Source of the DNA: JBHJGO01 sp050331715
GTDB taxonomy: Bacteria; Cyanobacteriota; Cyanobacteriia; Cyanobacteriales; Microcoleaceae
Length of the DNA: 13,442 bases
Direction of reading: 5' to 3'
NCBI GenBank assembly: GCA_050331715.1
Contig: JBHJGO010000171.1
Location: forward strand, 1-13,442
Shown: piece after piece, positions 6,445 through 13,330 of the stretch
How the letters are laid out: each line of letters opens with the position of its first letter
How positions within the stretch are numbered: position 1 is the stretch's first letter
Program-made: the position numbers and the translations under genes
Notes under the pieces: model-generated
Database searches by the model: none
The model's input: the letters and a program-made list of their open reading frames with translations, nothing else
What the model was told of the DNA's origin: nothing

Positions 6445-7077
6445 GATAGAAAAGTTCTGATCGTTTTTGATTTATCTGTATGCTTTCTTAAGGCAAAGAT
6501 GCAGCATCCTCCCTTCTGGCAAGCTGAGGGCTAGAGAAATTCCAAGAGAGATTGATTTTTCAATTAATTAAAAATGAACTGCTATTAGCTTAGTTTAAAC
6601 TGATGCTCATTTCTTAGTCAAAACAGTATGTGATAATCTTGATCTTCCACTGCCAAGTCATAGATCTAGCGCTACCATACCTGAGATTGGGAGATGACCT
6701 GCGTTCAATTTACTCATAGGCTTCGTCATATTACTACATGATGAACTGTGTATCTTGTTTTACAGAAATTCTGGCAGGCTCCGCACTAGATCCCAGAGTT
6801 TTTGTTCTTGCCGCTCGATTGAAGATTCTGTTATCAGAATACGTAGAGAAAATTATACTTTTCTGTCATTGATTACCACTCATAAAGATTGGTATACGTA
6901 ATAGATAAAATGTAAAGCTTCTGTAAAATCCCAATTCAATCCGTTGTCTTAGATACTTTTTCGTAGTACCTTTTATGCCAGAGGTCGTAATTCTTAAAAC
7001 CATAAGAATAGCGCTCTTTTGATAAATGTCAGGGTGATTCTGGTCAATCATAGCCCAATCTACTTCTTGGATATGAT

Positions 7078-7118
7078 CACACCTGAATTCATTATCGTTC
7101 TTTAGGCCACACCTGAAT
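7078..7118 (+). promoter_or_regulatory. Pair of 11-bp direct repeats, candidate operator
   Basis: CACACCTGAAT occurs at 7078-7088 and again at 7108-7118, exactly 30 bp apart (close to three helical turns) and 122 bp before the RTX gene start. Same-face spacing is typical of sites for a dimerising regulator, but no regulator is identified. Confidence 0.45.
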
Positions 7119-7161
7119 ATTGCCAGTTTTGCCTTCTACGCATCGGGGTATAGAAGGTGAT

Positions 7162-7180
7162 AGAAATCCTATGGATTTCT
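7162..7180. promoter_or_regulatory. 19-bp perfect inverted repeat in the RTX gene leader
   Basis: AGAAATCC-TAT-GGATTTCT is an 8-bp inverted repeat with a 3-bp centre, followed by a weaker GATTTC/GAAATC pair at 7183-7204. It lies 60 bp before the ATG at 7241 and could be an operator or a small leader hairpin. Confidence 0.4.
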
Positions 7181-7240
7181 GCGATTTCCTATGTTTCTGA
7201 AATCACTATCAACTCAATCTTAAGGAGATTTATTTCAATA

Positions 7241-9889
7241 ATGGATGCTTCTGTACCAGTTCCCACAACGCTTGATGGTCTGCCAACTGTTAGTTTTGAA
7301 GCATATAGAAATGTGATCATTGAGGGAGGAGAGCCACAGCTTTTAACCTTTACCCTCAGTCAACCTGCACCAGCCGGCGGACTGGAAGTCAAACTAGGCA
7401 TTGAAGACCCGGATGGCAGTTCTGGCCCTGGAGATACCAATTTTCCGCCTGAACTGATCAGCTATATCGTTGATTTCGGTCAGGTTGAGGAAGATGGAGT
7501 AATCACTGCCAGTCTGACCATTGCCGAGGGCGCGACCGTGGCAACTTTTGGTATTGCCGCTTTTGAAGACGATCAGGTTGAAGGCGATGAAACCTACACC
7601 TTGACTCTACTGGAGGATGAGAATTACATCGCTGATCCGATGACTGCTCCGATTGTCACAACGATTGAAGACACGACAGCATTACCAACGGTTGGGATCA
7701 GTCCAGAGGTTGTAACGGCCACAGAAGGCGAAACTTTTGCCTGGAATTTCAGCCTGGATCAACCTGCCCCGGTCGGCGGTTTGTCCGTTTTTCTATCCAT
7801 TACTGAAAACAATGATCCCGCTCCGGGTGATGTGGAGTACTTTGTGGCAGGCAGCAGTAATATCACTGACTTCGAGTTCGTGACAACAACCGAATCCGTT
7901 TCTCAAATCTATGCTTTCGGGGATAGCTATACAGAAGACGGCTTGTCCCTTGAACTGTCAACTGAGGCGGTAGAGGCGGGCATTCCTGGCTCCTTCATTT
8001 TGCCAGCCGATCCAGCACTCGGACTTTACGATCCGGAAGGACGCTGGACAAATGGGCCAACTGCCGTTGAAGTCCTGTCTGAAACCCTGGAAGTGGATCT
8101 GACCAACTACGCAGTGGGAGGCGCGAAAAGCGGCAGTGGTAACTACTACGATTGGCTAGATTCCATTCAGGATACGGGAGTATTCGGGCAAATCGACCAG
8201 TTTTCTACAGAGCTAGCCGGAGAAGAGGCTGATCCCGATGCACTGTACTTCATCTTTGCGTCTGCAAACGATCTGTTTGAATTCACCGATTTTGGTCTAC
8301 CGGGAACGGCGGAGGAAGTGGCGGCTCAGGCCGTAGAGAATATCGTGGAAGGAATCACTGACCTGTCTGAACTAGGAGCAGAACAATTTCTGGTGGTGAA
8401 CTCTTCCGACCTGGATATCCTGCCGGGAATTATCGAGTTTGGCCAGGTTGAGGAAGCAACTGAGTTTACCGATGAGGTAAACGAGCTTCTGCCGGAAGCC
8501 CTGGAAGATCTGGGTGAGGAATTGGGAATTGAAATTGCCCTGTACGACCACGTTGCCATTAGCGATGAGATTCGTGCTAATCCTGAGGACTTTGGTTTAA
8601 CCAATGTGGACGACCCCTATCAACCCGTTTTTCCCGTTGAACCGACTCCTACGGATGCGGAGCCCGATGAATATTACTTCTGGGATGAGTACCATCCTAC
8701 GGCCCGAACCCATGAAATCATCGGCGAAGACATGGCCAGTTTTGTGGGGTCTGAATTTGGGGACGAAGTTTCGACAGGTTTCAACCTGACAATTGCTGAA
8801 GGCGCAATGGAAGCGGTTCTGGTGTCTGAAGTGATTGCAGATGACATTGAAGAAGGTGAGGAAAACTTCACCACTGTGATTGCTGATGGGGTTGATTATC
8901 GTGCTAACCCGGCTCAAAACCAAGTTGTAACGAACTTATTAGAGGCAACTACCGAACCAACAATCAGTGTGTTTGCTGAACCGACAGAAGTTGAGGAAGG
9001 CACTCAGTTGTTGTGGAACTTCAGTCTGACTGAGGCGGTTCCTGCTGGTGGCCTGGCAGTTGACCTGGACTTGGTAGAAGATACTGACCCATTGCCTGGG
9101 GACATCACCTACTTTGTTGCGGGCAGTGAGAACGTGACTGACTTCGAGTTGGTAATTGATGAGACTACTGGACTGATTGACAAAGCGGTTGTTACCCTGG
9201 CCGAAGGCGCAACTTCAGCAACCTTGGTGAACGACATCATTGCGGACAATGCCACTGAAGGCCCAGAAAGTGTGAGCTTTGAGCTGGCTGAGTCAGAAGA
9301 GTATGACGTTGACCCAGAAGTGAATGCTGCTAGCTTCACCATCCTTGATACTTCCACTGCTGAAGATGGAACCTTCGTAGGCACTGACGGCGATGACCAA
9401 ATTGCTGGAGGCTTCGGAAACGATGACATCTCTGGTGGTGCTGGTAATGATCTGCTGCGCGGCGATTTGGACGAACGTCAATCCGTTGCAGAAGGTGGTA
9501 ACGACACCATCTCTGGTGGTGCTGGTAATGACCGCATCGGCGGTAAGGCTGGTAATGACGTTCTCTTCGGCGACGAAGGTAGTGACCGCATCTGGGGTGA
9601 TCAGGGCGATGACTTGCTATCCGGTGGTCTAGGTAACGATGTACTTCATGGCGATTCTGGTAGTCTCTTTGGTGGCGCAGATACCTTTGTTCTGGCGGCT
9701 GGCGAAGGAACGGATACCATTATGGACTTTGAAGTGGGTCTTGACCTGATTGGTTTAGACGATCTTACCTTTGCTGACTTAACCTTTGAATCCACAGCGG
9801 GTAACCTAGCAGTGATTGCTGGAGACGAAACCTTAGCCATTGTTCAAGGCGTTAACGCTCTAACTGAGGATAACTTCACCACTGTTTAA
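7241..9889 (+). CDS. Secreted-type SGNH/GDSL hydrolase nested in Calx-beta repeats, with C-terminal RTX region
   Basis: The 882-residue acidic protein starts with a Calx-beta repeat (about 12-145). A second begins near 148, is interrupted near 219 by an SGNH/GDSL hydrolase domain, resumes near 513 (FNLTIAEGA) and ends near 568. A third uninterrupted copy spans about 571-708. The hydrolase has block I FGDSYTEDG (S229), GRWTNG, block II NYAVGGAKSG (G293-294), block III FASANDLF (N343; the usual Gly of GxND is S341) and block V DEYHPT (D482, H485), so it should be an active esterase or lipase. Residues about 713-805 are RTX nonapeptides (GGAGNDLLR, GGLGNDVLH and others) binding calcium, followed by a C-terminal ADTFVLAAGEG segment typical of type I secretion substrates. 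There is no N-terminal signal peptide, consistent with type I export. ATG 7241 is chosen over 7157 because AGGAG lies at 7223-7227 (13 nt away) and the Calx-beta part begins just after. No transporter gene is in the window. Confidence 0.88.
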   Translation: MDASVPVPTTLDGLPTVSFEAYRNVIIEGGEPQLLTFTLSQPAPAGGLEVKLGIEDPDGSSGPGDTNFPPELISYIVDFGQVEEDGVITASLTIAEGATVATFGIAAFEDDQVEGDETYTLTLLEDENYIADPMTAPIVTTIEDTTALPTVGISPEVVTATEGETFAWNFSLDQPAPVGGLSVFLSITENNDPAPGDVEYFVAGSSNITDFEFVTTTESVSQIYAFGDSYTEDGLSLELSTEAVEAGIPGSFILPADPALGLYDPEGRWTNGPTAVEVLSETLEVDLTNYAVGGAKSGSGNYYDWLDSIQDTGVFGQIDQFSTELAGEEADPDALYFIFASANDLFEFTDFGLPGTAEEVAAQAVENIVEGITDLSELGAEQFLVVNSSDLDILPGIIEFGQVEEATEFTDEVNELLPEALEDLGEELGIEIALYDHVAISDEIRANPEDFGLTNVDDPYQPVFPVEPTPTDAEPDEYYFWDEYHPTARTHEIIGEDMASFVGSEFGDEVSTGFNLTIAEGAMEAVLVSEVIADDIEEGEENFTTVIADGVDYRANPAQNQVVTNLLEATTEPTISVFAEPTEVEEGTQLLWNFSLTEAVPAGGLAVDLDLVEDTDPLPGDITYFVAGSENVTDFELVIDETTGLIDKAVVTLAEGATSATLVNDIIADNATEGPESVSFELAESEEYDVDPEVNAASFTILDTSTAEDGTFVGTDGDDQIAGGFGNDDISGGAGNDLLRGDLDERQSVAEGGNDTISGGAGNDRIGGKAGNDVLFGDEGSDRIWGDQGDDLLSGGLGNDVLHGDSGSLFGGADTFVLAAGEGTDTIMDFEVGLDLIGLDDLTFADLTFESTAGNLAVIAGDETLAIVQGVNALTEDNFTTV
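9427..9531 (+). repeat. 24-bp identical direct repeat within the RTX-coding region
   Basis: CATCTCTGGTGGTGCTGGTA plus four further bases is identical at 9427-9450 and 9508-9531, 81 bp (27 codons) apart. Identity at synonymous positions points to a recent duplication or conversion between RTX units. The spacer codes for a non-RTX stretch, DLDERQSVAE. Confidence 0.75.
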
Positions 9890-9932
9890 GGTCTGGAATT
9901 TACAGGTTAGAACTTGGTGACTTAGATGACTT

Positions 9933-9963
9933 TATCGGGACAAGTCTGAAACCTGTCCCGATA
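9933..9963 (+). terminator. Hairpin terminator candidate after the RTX gene
   Basis: TATCGGGACA (9933-9942) pairs perfectly with TGTCCCGATA (9954-9963) around an 11-nt loop, 43 nt after the stop codon. The following GTTTATC is only weakly T-rich, so termination may be inefficient. Confidence 0.6.
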
Positions 9964-10063
9964 GTTTATCTGATGATAATGGGTGCTACCCCTTTCCCAA
10001 TTCATCAGTTCGAGTTCATCAGTCCAAATTAAACAGATGGTAGCTCTGAATTCATCCAGTTGG

Positions 10064-10558
10064 CTAGTCAATACGGGTTAGAGCTGAGGGTTTGTGAGCC
10101 GCTTCTTTGCCTGTCTTTTCACTCTCAACCAAATAGCGGGGGTCATCTTCTGTAGCCTTAATCTTCTGATCGCCAATCTCAATTTCTTCGGTTAGTTTTT
10201 TCTTGATTTTGCCTGTTGTCTTACCCTGGGAAGTATTCCACTCCACTTTGTCTCCTGGACTGAATGCGTCAGCGTTACTGGAGCTACCATCATTGGATGA
10301 AGACTGATTGGATGACTGTTTAGAAGATTGATTTGAAGACTTCGAATCCTGAGCCTTTGTCAAAGTTTCTGGCTTATGTCCAGTAACCTTACCAGTATTG
10401 TCATTTTCTACTAGGTAACGGGGATCTTCTTTTGAAGCTACAACTCGATTCCCTTCAACTTCTGTCGGTTCAGTAATTCGCTTTTGCACCTTACCCGTCG
10501 TAGTCCCTTCTCCTGCACTCCACTCAACCTTATCGCCTTTCTTGAATTCTTGAGACAT
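10064..10558 (-). CDS. Tandem Hva1/TUDOR-domain (DUF2945-type) protein
   Basis: The 164-residue protein consists of two copies of a small domain (about 4-67 and 99-162) that match each other closely: FKKGDKVEW against FSPGDKVEW, TTGKVQKRITEPTEVEG against TTGKIKKKLTEEIEIGD, and DPRYLVEN against DPRYLVES, each followed by TGK and HKP. This is the pattern of the Hva1-TUDOR (hypervirulence-associated, DUF2945) family, usually a single domain of about 65-70 residues, whose biochemical role is unclear. The linker (69-98) is almost entirely Ser, Asn, Gln and Lys and should be disordered. No signal peptide or membrane segment is seen. The gene stands alone between two terminators. An AT-rich upstream stretch with TATATT at about 10579-10584 (minus) may hold its promoter. 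Confidence 0.85.
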   Translation of the reverse strand: MSQEFKKGDKVEWSAGEGTTTGKVQKRITEPTEVEGNRVVASKEDPRYLVENDNTGKVTGHKPETLTKAQDSKSSNQSSKQSSNQSSSNDGSSSNADAFSPGDKVEWNTSQGKTTGKIKKKLTEEIEIGDQKIKATEDDPRYLVESEKTGKEAAHKPSALTRID

Positions 10559-10929
10559 GACCTAATATCCTACAAATAATATAGAGATTGCTTTCTTTTA
10601 AATTAACTAAAGTTTTAGGTGCTGCTATGCTTCTTTGGAATGATTAATACCTATCTCTAGCCAGCCAAGAAATCTCACCTGCGATACAGGTAAATCCTTG
10701 CAAAACAAGAAGCACCAGGAACAACAAGCTTCCTGGTGCTTCCTAGAAAATTTGAGCTGCGAGCAATCGAACTAATTAACACCACTGCCATGACAGAGAT
10801 GGTAATCCGAGTTCGTGATTTCCACTCAATCCGGCATTATTACAAATTTTGCGTTAACCCTTACCCTTTGGCAGCTTTCGGCTGTGGGAAACAAGTTAAC
10901 GAGTTCAGTCAAGCTGACAAGAACTACAA
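10559..10929. other. Gene-free interval between psbM and the Hva1 gene
   Basis: Apart from the hairpin at 10709-10742, I see no gene here. The left part is the likely promoter region of the Hva1 gene and the right part (10743-10929) is the 3' untranslated region of psbM. The plus-strand ORF at 10736-10933 begins inside the hairpin and resembles no family. Confidence 0.6.
10709..10742 (-). terminator. Rho-independent-type terminator downstream of psbM
   Basis: A perfect 13-bp stem (GAAGCACCAGGAA 10709-10721 with TTCCTGGTGCTTC 10730-10742) closes an 8-nt loop. On the minus strand it is followed by TTGTTTTG. It sits between psbM and the Hva1 gene, both on the minus strand, and should separate their transcripts. 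Confidence 0.8.
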
Positions 10930-11037
10930 TTAACCCTCAGTCTCGCTACGAGTTTGCAAGTACAGAATAATCAGAAAAACCGCTGGAACCAGTACGAACA
11001 GAATACTTGCTACAAACCCAAGATTGTTAACTTCCAT
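10930..11037 (-). CDS. psbM: Photosystem II reaction center protein M
   Basis: This 35-residue protein (begins MEVNNLGFVASILFVLVPAV, ends LQTRSETEG) matches PsbM: the MEVNxLG start, a single transmembrane helix at about residues 6-27 and the LVPxVFLIILYxQT core. PsbM is a low-molecular-mass thylakoid subunit at the photosystem II dimer interface. Length is typical (33-36 residues). A purine-rich GAGGA lies just before the ATG at unusually short spacing. The gene appears monocistronic, with 211 bp to the preceding MoaD-like gene and a strong hairpin downstream. It is the clearest marker that the host is an oxygenic phototroph. Confidence 0.96.
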   Translation of the reverse strand: MEVNNLGFVASILFVLVPAVFLIILYLQTRSETEG

Positions 11038-11096
11038 AAGTCCTCTTCGCTCGACAAAATATTTAAAAGCCTTTTGTCTTTAGCATATCATCTATT

Positions 11097-11109
11097 GCTA
11101 ACAGTTAGC
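11097..11109. promoter_or_regulatory. 13-bp palindrome upstream of psbM
   Basis: GCTAACAGTTAGC is a perfect inverted repeat with a one-base centre, 60 bp before the psbM start. That is roughly where a promoter or operator would be. No regulator is assigned. Confidence 0.35.
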
Positions 11110-11248
11110 CTTTTAACCTGTTCTTATCCGTGCAACGCACACTCAGCTTGTATCGAGGGTCAGGATACACCAATAATGTCATCCCTGCACAATCGGAAAT
11201 CCGGCAATCAACCTTTGCAGATAGGAAAAATCTTTTCAAGAAATTGGC

Positions 11249-11524
11249 TTAACCGCCAGCAACAGCGGGTACGATACTCACTTCATCACCCGGATTCAAC
11301 TGTGTCTCCGTGCCTTGGAGAAACCGAATATCTTCACTATTTACATAAAAATTCAGAAAACGACGGGGCTTACCCTGATCATCACAGAGACTCTTCTTAA
11401 TCCCAGGGCAATGGGCCTCTAGAGACTCAATCAACTCTGAAATACTATTGCCTTCGCATTCGAGAGTCGCTTGATTGTTTGTGAATTTTTGGTGGGGAGT
11501 TGGAACTAAAACTTTAACTGCCAT
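11249..11524 (-). CDS. MoaD/ThiS-family sulfur-carrier-type protein
   Basis: The 91-residue protein starts MAVKVLVPTPHQKFTNNQAT, has the beta-grasp pattern (SISELIESLEAHCPGI helix, FYVNSEDI, LNPGDEVSIVPAVAGG) and ends in the exposed Gly-Gly (90-91) that family members need for adenylation and thiocarboxylation by an E1-like enzyme. MoaD serves molybdopterin, ThiS thiazole, and CysO-type proteins cysteine synthesis; which applies here cannot be told. It lies 165 bp downstream of threonine synthase on the same strand. I chose the ATG at 11524 over the upstream one at 11557 because the beta-grasp domain begins there. No E1 or rhodanese gene is nearby. Confidence 0.9.
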   Translation of the reverse strand: MAVKVLVPTPHQKFTNNQATLECEGNSISELIESLEAHCPGIKKSLCDDQGKPRRFLNFYVNSEDIRFLQGTETQLNPGDEVSIVPAVAGG

Positions 11525-11689
11525 CGTAATTATCTGTAAACAAATCTCAGTGAACAAATTGTTTGCTGTGGAAGATTAGACTGAAGCACCGATCAGATAA
11601 GGAAGCGGGGATCAGACACCCCGACTCCCCATAACTCCAACCTATGACAAAAAATGATCTCAAGCCTGCCAGACAACTCTGTCAGATTA

Positions 11690-12988
11690 CTAGACCAAAA
11701 CCTGCTGCCATTCTAGACGCTCTAGCGTCCGCGCCCGCTCAATGGCCTGCTCGAAGCTCTCCAACTTCGCATCGATGGTTAGAGGCTCACCGATATAACC
11801 CTGAACTGCTTCCTGGGTCTTGAGACCATTACCCGTGATATAAGCAACAGTTGTCTCATCTGGGTCAATCTTACCGGCTTCCACTAACTTCTTCAGAACC
11901 GCAATGGTTGTGCCTCCCGCTGTTTCAGTGAAGATTCCCTCAGTTTCTGCTAGCAATTTGATGCCATCAATGATCTCTGCATCGGTAACAGATTCAATAT
12001 TACCGTTGGTCTTACGAGCCACATCCAGAGCGTAAACGCCATCCGCTGGATTACCAATCGCAATGGACTTGGCAACTGTGTTGGGCTTGACAGGATTGAT
12101 GAAGTCCTGACCCTGCTTAAATGCCTGAGCCACTGGGGAGCAACCCTCGGCCTGTGCTCCACTGAATCGGACTGCTTTATCATCAACGAGGCCAACCTTC
12201 ACAAATTCCTGGAAGCCTTTGTAAATCTTGGTGTAGAGAGAACCAGAGGCAATCGGTACAACCACATGATCCGGTAACTGCCAACCCAATTGCTCAGCAA
12301 CCTCGTAGCCCAGTGTCTTGGAACCCTCGGAGTAGTAAGGACGCAGATTAATATTCACAAAGCCCCAACCGTAAGTATTGGCAACTTCGGAACACAGACG
12401 ATTCACCTGATCATAGTTGCCTCGAACCGCCATCAGAATTGGATTGTAAATTAGAGTCCCCAAAACTTTGCCAGCTTCCAAGTCGGCTGGAATAAAGACA
12501 CAGCAGTCTAGTCCGGCCTTTGCTGCGATCGCCGCTGTAGAGTTAGCTAGATTTCCAGTACTGGCGCAAGAGACGGTGGAGAAATTCAATTCCCGAGCGC
12601 GGCTCAAGCCTACAGAAACCACCCGAACCTTGAAGCAGAGGGTGGGCATATTGACCGCGTCATTTTTGATGTAGAGACTCTTCAGACCCAGGCGACGGGC
12701 AAGGCGCTCAGACTTTAGCAGAGGAGTCATACCCGTGCCCACATCGATCACATCATCGGTTGCAACTGGGAGGAAATTGCGATAGCGCCAAATGGAATTT
12801 GGCCCTGCTTCGATAGTGGCTCGGCTTACCTTCTGACGCAATGCATCGTAATCATACTGAACTTCCAGTGGGCCAAAACAAACTTCACAAACGTGCTTGG
12901 CTTCTAGGGCGTATTCTTCCCCACATTCCTTACATTTCAGCTTTTCAAAGGTTGCTCCACCGAGGGAGGTTGTGATCGCCTGAGTCAT
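11690..12988 (-). CDS. thrC: Threonine synthase (PLP-dependent), variant PLP-lysine motif
   Basis: The 432-residue protein is a fold-type II PLP enzyme converting O-phosphohomoserine to threonine and phosphate. It begins with a four-cysteine zinc-ribbon-like segment (C19, C22, C34, C37), then GTGMTPLLKSERLARRLGL, the PLP lysine K120 in PTLCFKVRVVSV, the phosphate-binding SCASTGNLANSTA and conserved YYSEGSKTLGYEVAEQLGW. Length and order match cyanobacterial ThrC. The lysine motif is usually SFKD(R) in this family; here it reads C118-F-K120-V121-R, from codons TGC and GTT. The lysine remains, so activity is possible, but loss of the aspartate is unexpected. A MoaD-like gene follows on the same strand; thrA or thrB is not in the window. 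Confidence 0.95.
   Translation of the reverse strand: MTQAITTSLGGATFEKLKCKECGEEYALEAKHVCEVCFGPLEVQYDYDALRQKVSRATIEAGPNSIWRYRNFLPVATDDVIDVGTGMTPLLKSERLARRLGLKSLYIKNDAVNMPTLCFKVRVVSVGLSRARELNFSTVSCASTGNLANSTAAIAAKAGLDCCVFIPADLEAGKVLGTLIYNPILMAVRGNYDQVNRLCSEVANTYGWGFVNINLRPYYSEGSKTLGYEVAEQLGWQLPDHVVVPIASGSLYTKIYKGFQEFVKVGLVDDKAVRFSGAQAEGCSPVAQAFKQGQDFINPVKPNTVAKSIAIGNPADGVYALDVARKTNGNIESVTDAEIIDGIKLLAETEGIFTETAGGTTIAVLKKLVEAGKIDPDETTVAYITGNGLKTQEAVQGYIGEPLTIDAKLESFEQAIERARTLERLEWQQVLV
12525..12532. repeat. HIP1 octamer GCGATCGC
   Basis: Exact HIP1 palindrome inside the threonine synthase gene. Confidence 0.85.
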
Positions 12989-13072
12989 GGTTGAGGCTCC
13001 TAGATGTGATTTTTAGGGTTCAAACAATTGATTTTTGCAGCGTATCACGCAGGAAATTCACCGTCAACAATA

Positions 13073-13091
13073 CCCGACTTTTTTAGTCGGG
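13073..13091. terminator. Short hairpin, possible terminator
   Basis: CCCGACT (13073-13079) pairs with AGTCGGG (13085-13091) over a five-T loop. On the minus strand it precedes TATTGTTG and could end the transcript of the partial gene at 13331-13442. Neither side has a strong T tract. Confidence 0.4.
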
Positions 13092-13117
13092 ATTGATTTT
13101 AATCTCACCGATCTTGC

Positions 13118-13234
13118 TATAGCAATCACAAGTGATTTGTAAGAAGGGGGTGGAGGGGGGCGTTCCCCCTCCTTGGGGAAGAAGTCCCCAAACCCCTCCA
13201 TAGGTTTTCTCATAATTGATTTATGATTGCTATA
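13118..13234. mobile_element. MITE-like palindromic repeat element, about 117 bp
   Basis: Perfect 11-bp terminal inverted repeats, TATAGCAATCA at 13118-13128 and its complement at 13224-13234, with weaker pairing continuing inwards, enclose a GC-rich core of nested hairpins: GGAGGGGG/CCCCCTCC at 13152-13172 and TTGGGGA/TCCCCAA at 13173-13191. The element codes for nothing, and its skewed G-run/C-run composition contrasts with the flanks. This architecture matches small non-autonomous repeats scattered in cyanobacterial genomes. No clear target-site duplication was identified, so transposition is inferred. Confidence 0.6.
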
Positions 13235-13330
13235 AAGAATCATTAAATACTGAGGTGCTTGGTCGATTTGATGCTAAGGATTACCTGAATCCTTAATTCT
13301 GATGGGTGCGGCTCTTTTGAAGCGACAGCT

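Larger units (their letters stand above)
6445..7240. other. Long non-coding interval between divergent ParA-like and RTX genes
   Basis: This AT-rich stretch of about 0.8 kb holds no gene I can support. Short ORFs in it (for example 44 codons at 6738-6872 plus, 61 codons at 6866-7051 minus) lack recognisable motifs. It must contain the promoters of the ParA-like operon (leftward) and the RTX protein gene (rightward). Small inverted repeats are visible: CAGAAATTCTG at 6762-6772 and ATTCTG/CAGAAT at 6825-6840. The clearest repeats cluster in the last 170 bp, before the RTX gene, and are listed separately. Confidence 0.7.
12989..13330. other. Gene-free interval upstream of thrC with hairpin and MITE-like element
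   Basis: No coding sequence is supported here. The thrC promoter should lie in the first part, before the element at 13118-13234. The hairpin at 13073-13091 and the palindromic element are listed separately. Nothing recognisable was found at 13235-13330. Confidence 0.6.

Noticed and set aside
6738..6872. 44-codon plus-strand ORF in the long intergenic interval
   Set aside because: No ribosome-binding site, no recognised motif, and a length expected by chance in 0.8 kb.
6866..7051. 61-codon minus-strand ORF in the long intergenic interval
   Set aside because: No recognisable family, no ribosome-binding site, low-complexity AT-driven composition.
7157..7240. N-terminal extension of the RTX hydrolase (28 codons)
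   Set aside because: It covers the inverted repeats, lacks a ribosome-binding site and adds an unrelated hydrophobic-like stretch; AGGAG at 7223-7227 favours 7241.
10736..10933. 65-codon plus-strand ORF opposite the psbM 3' region
   Set aside because: It begins inside the terminator hairpin and shows no protein-like motif.
11606..11623. CGGGG/CCCCG hairpin between thrC and the MoaD-like gene
   Set aside because: Five base pairs and no T tract; too weak to call a terminator.
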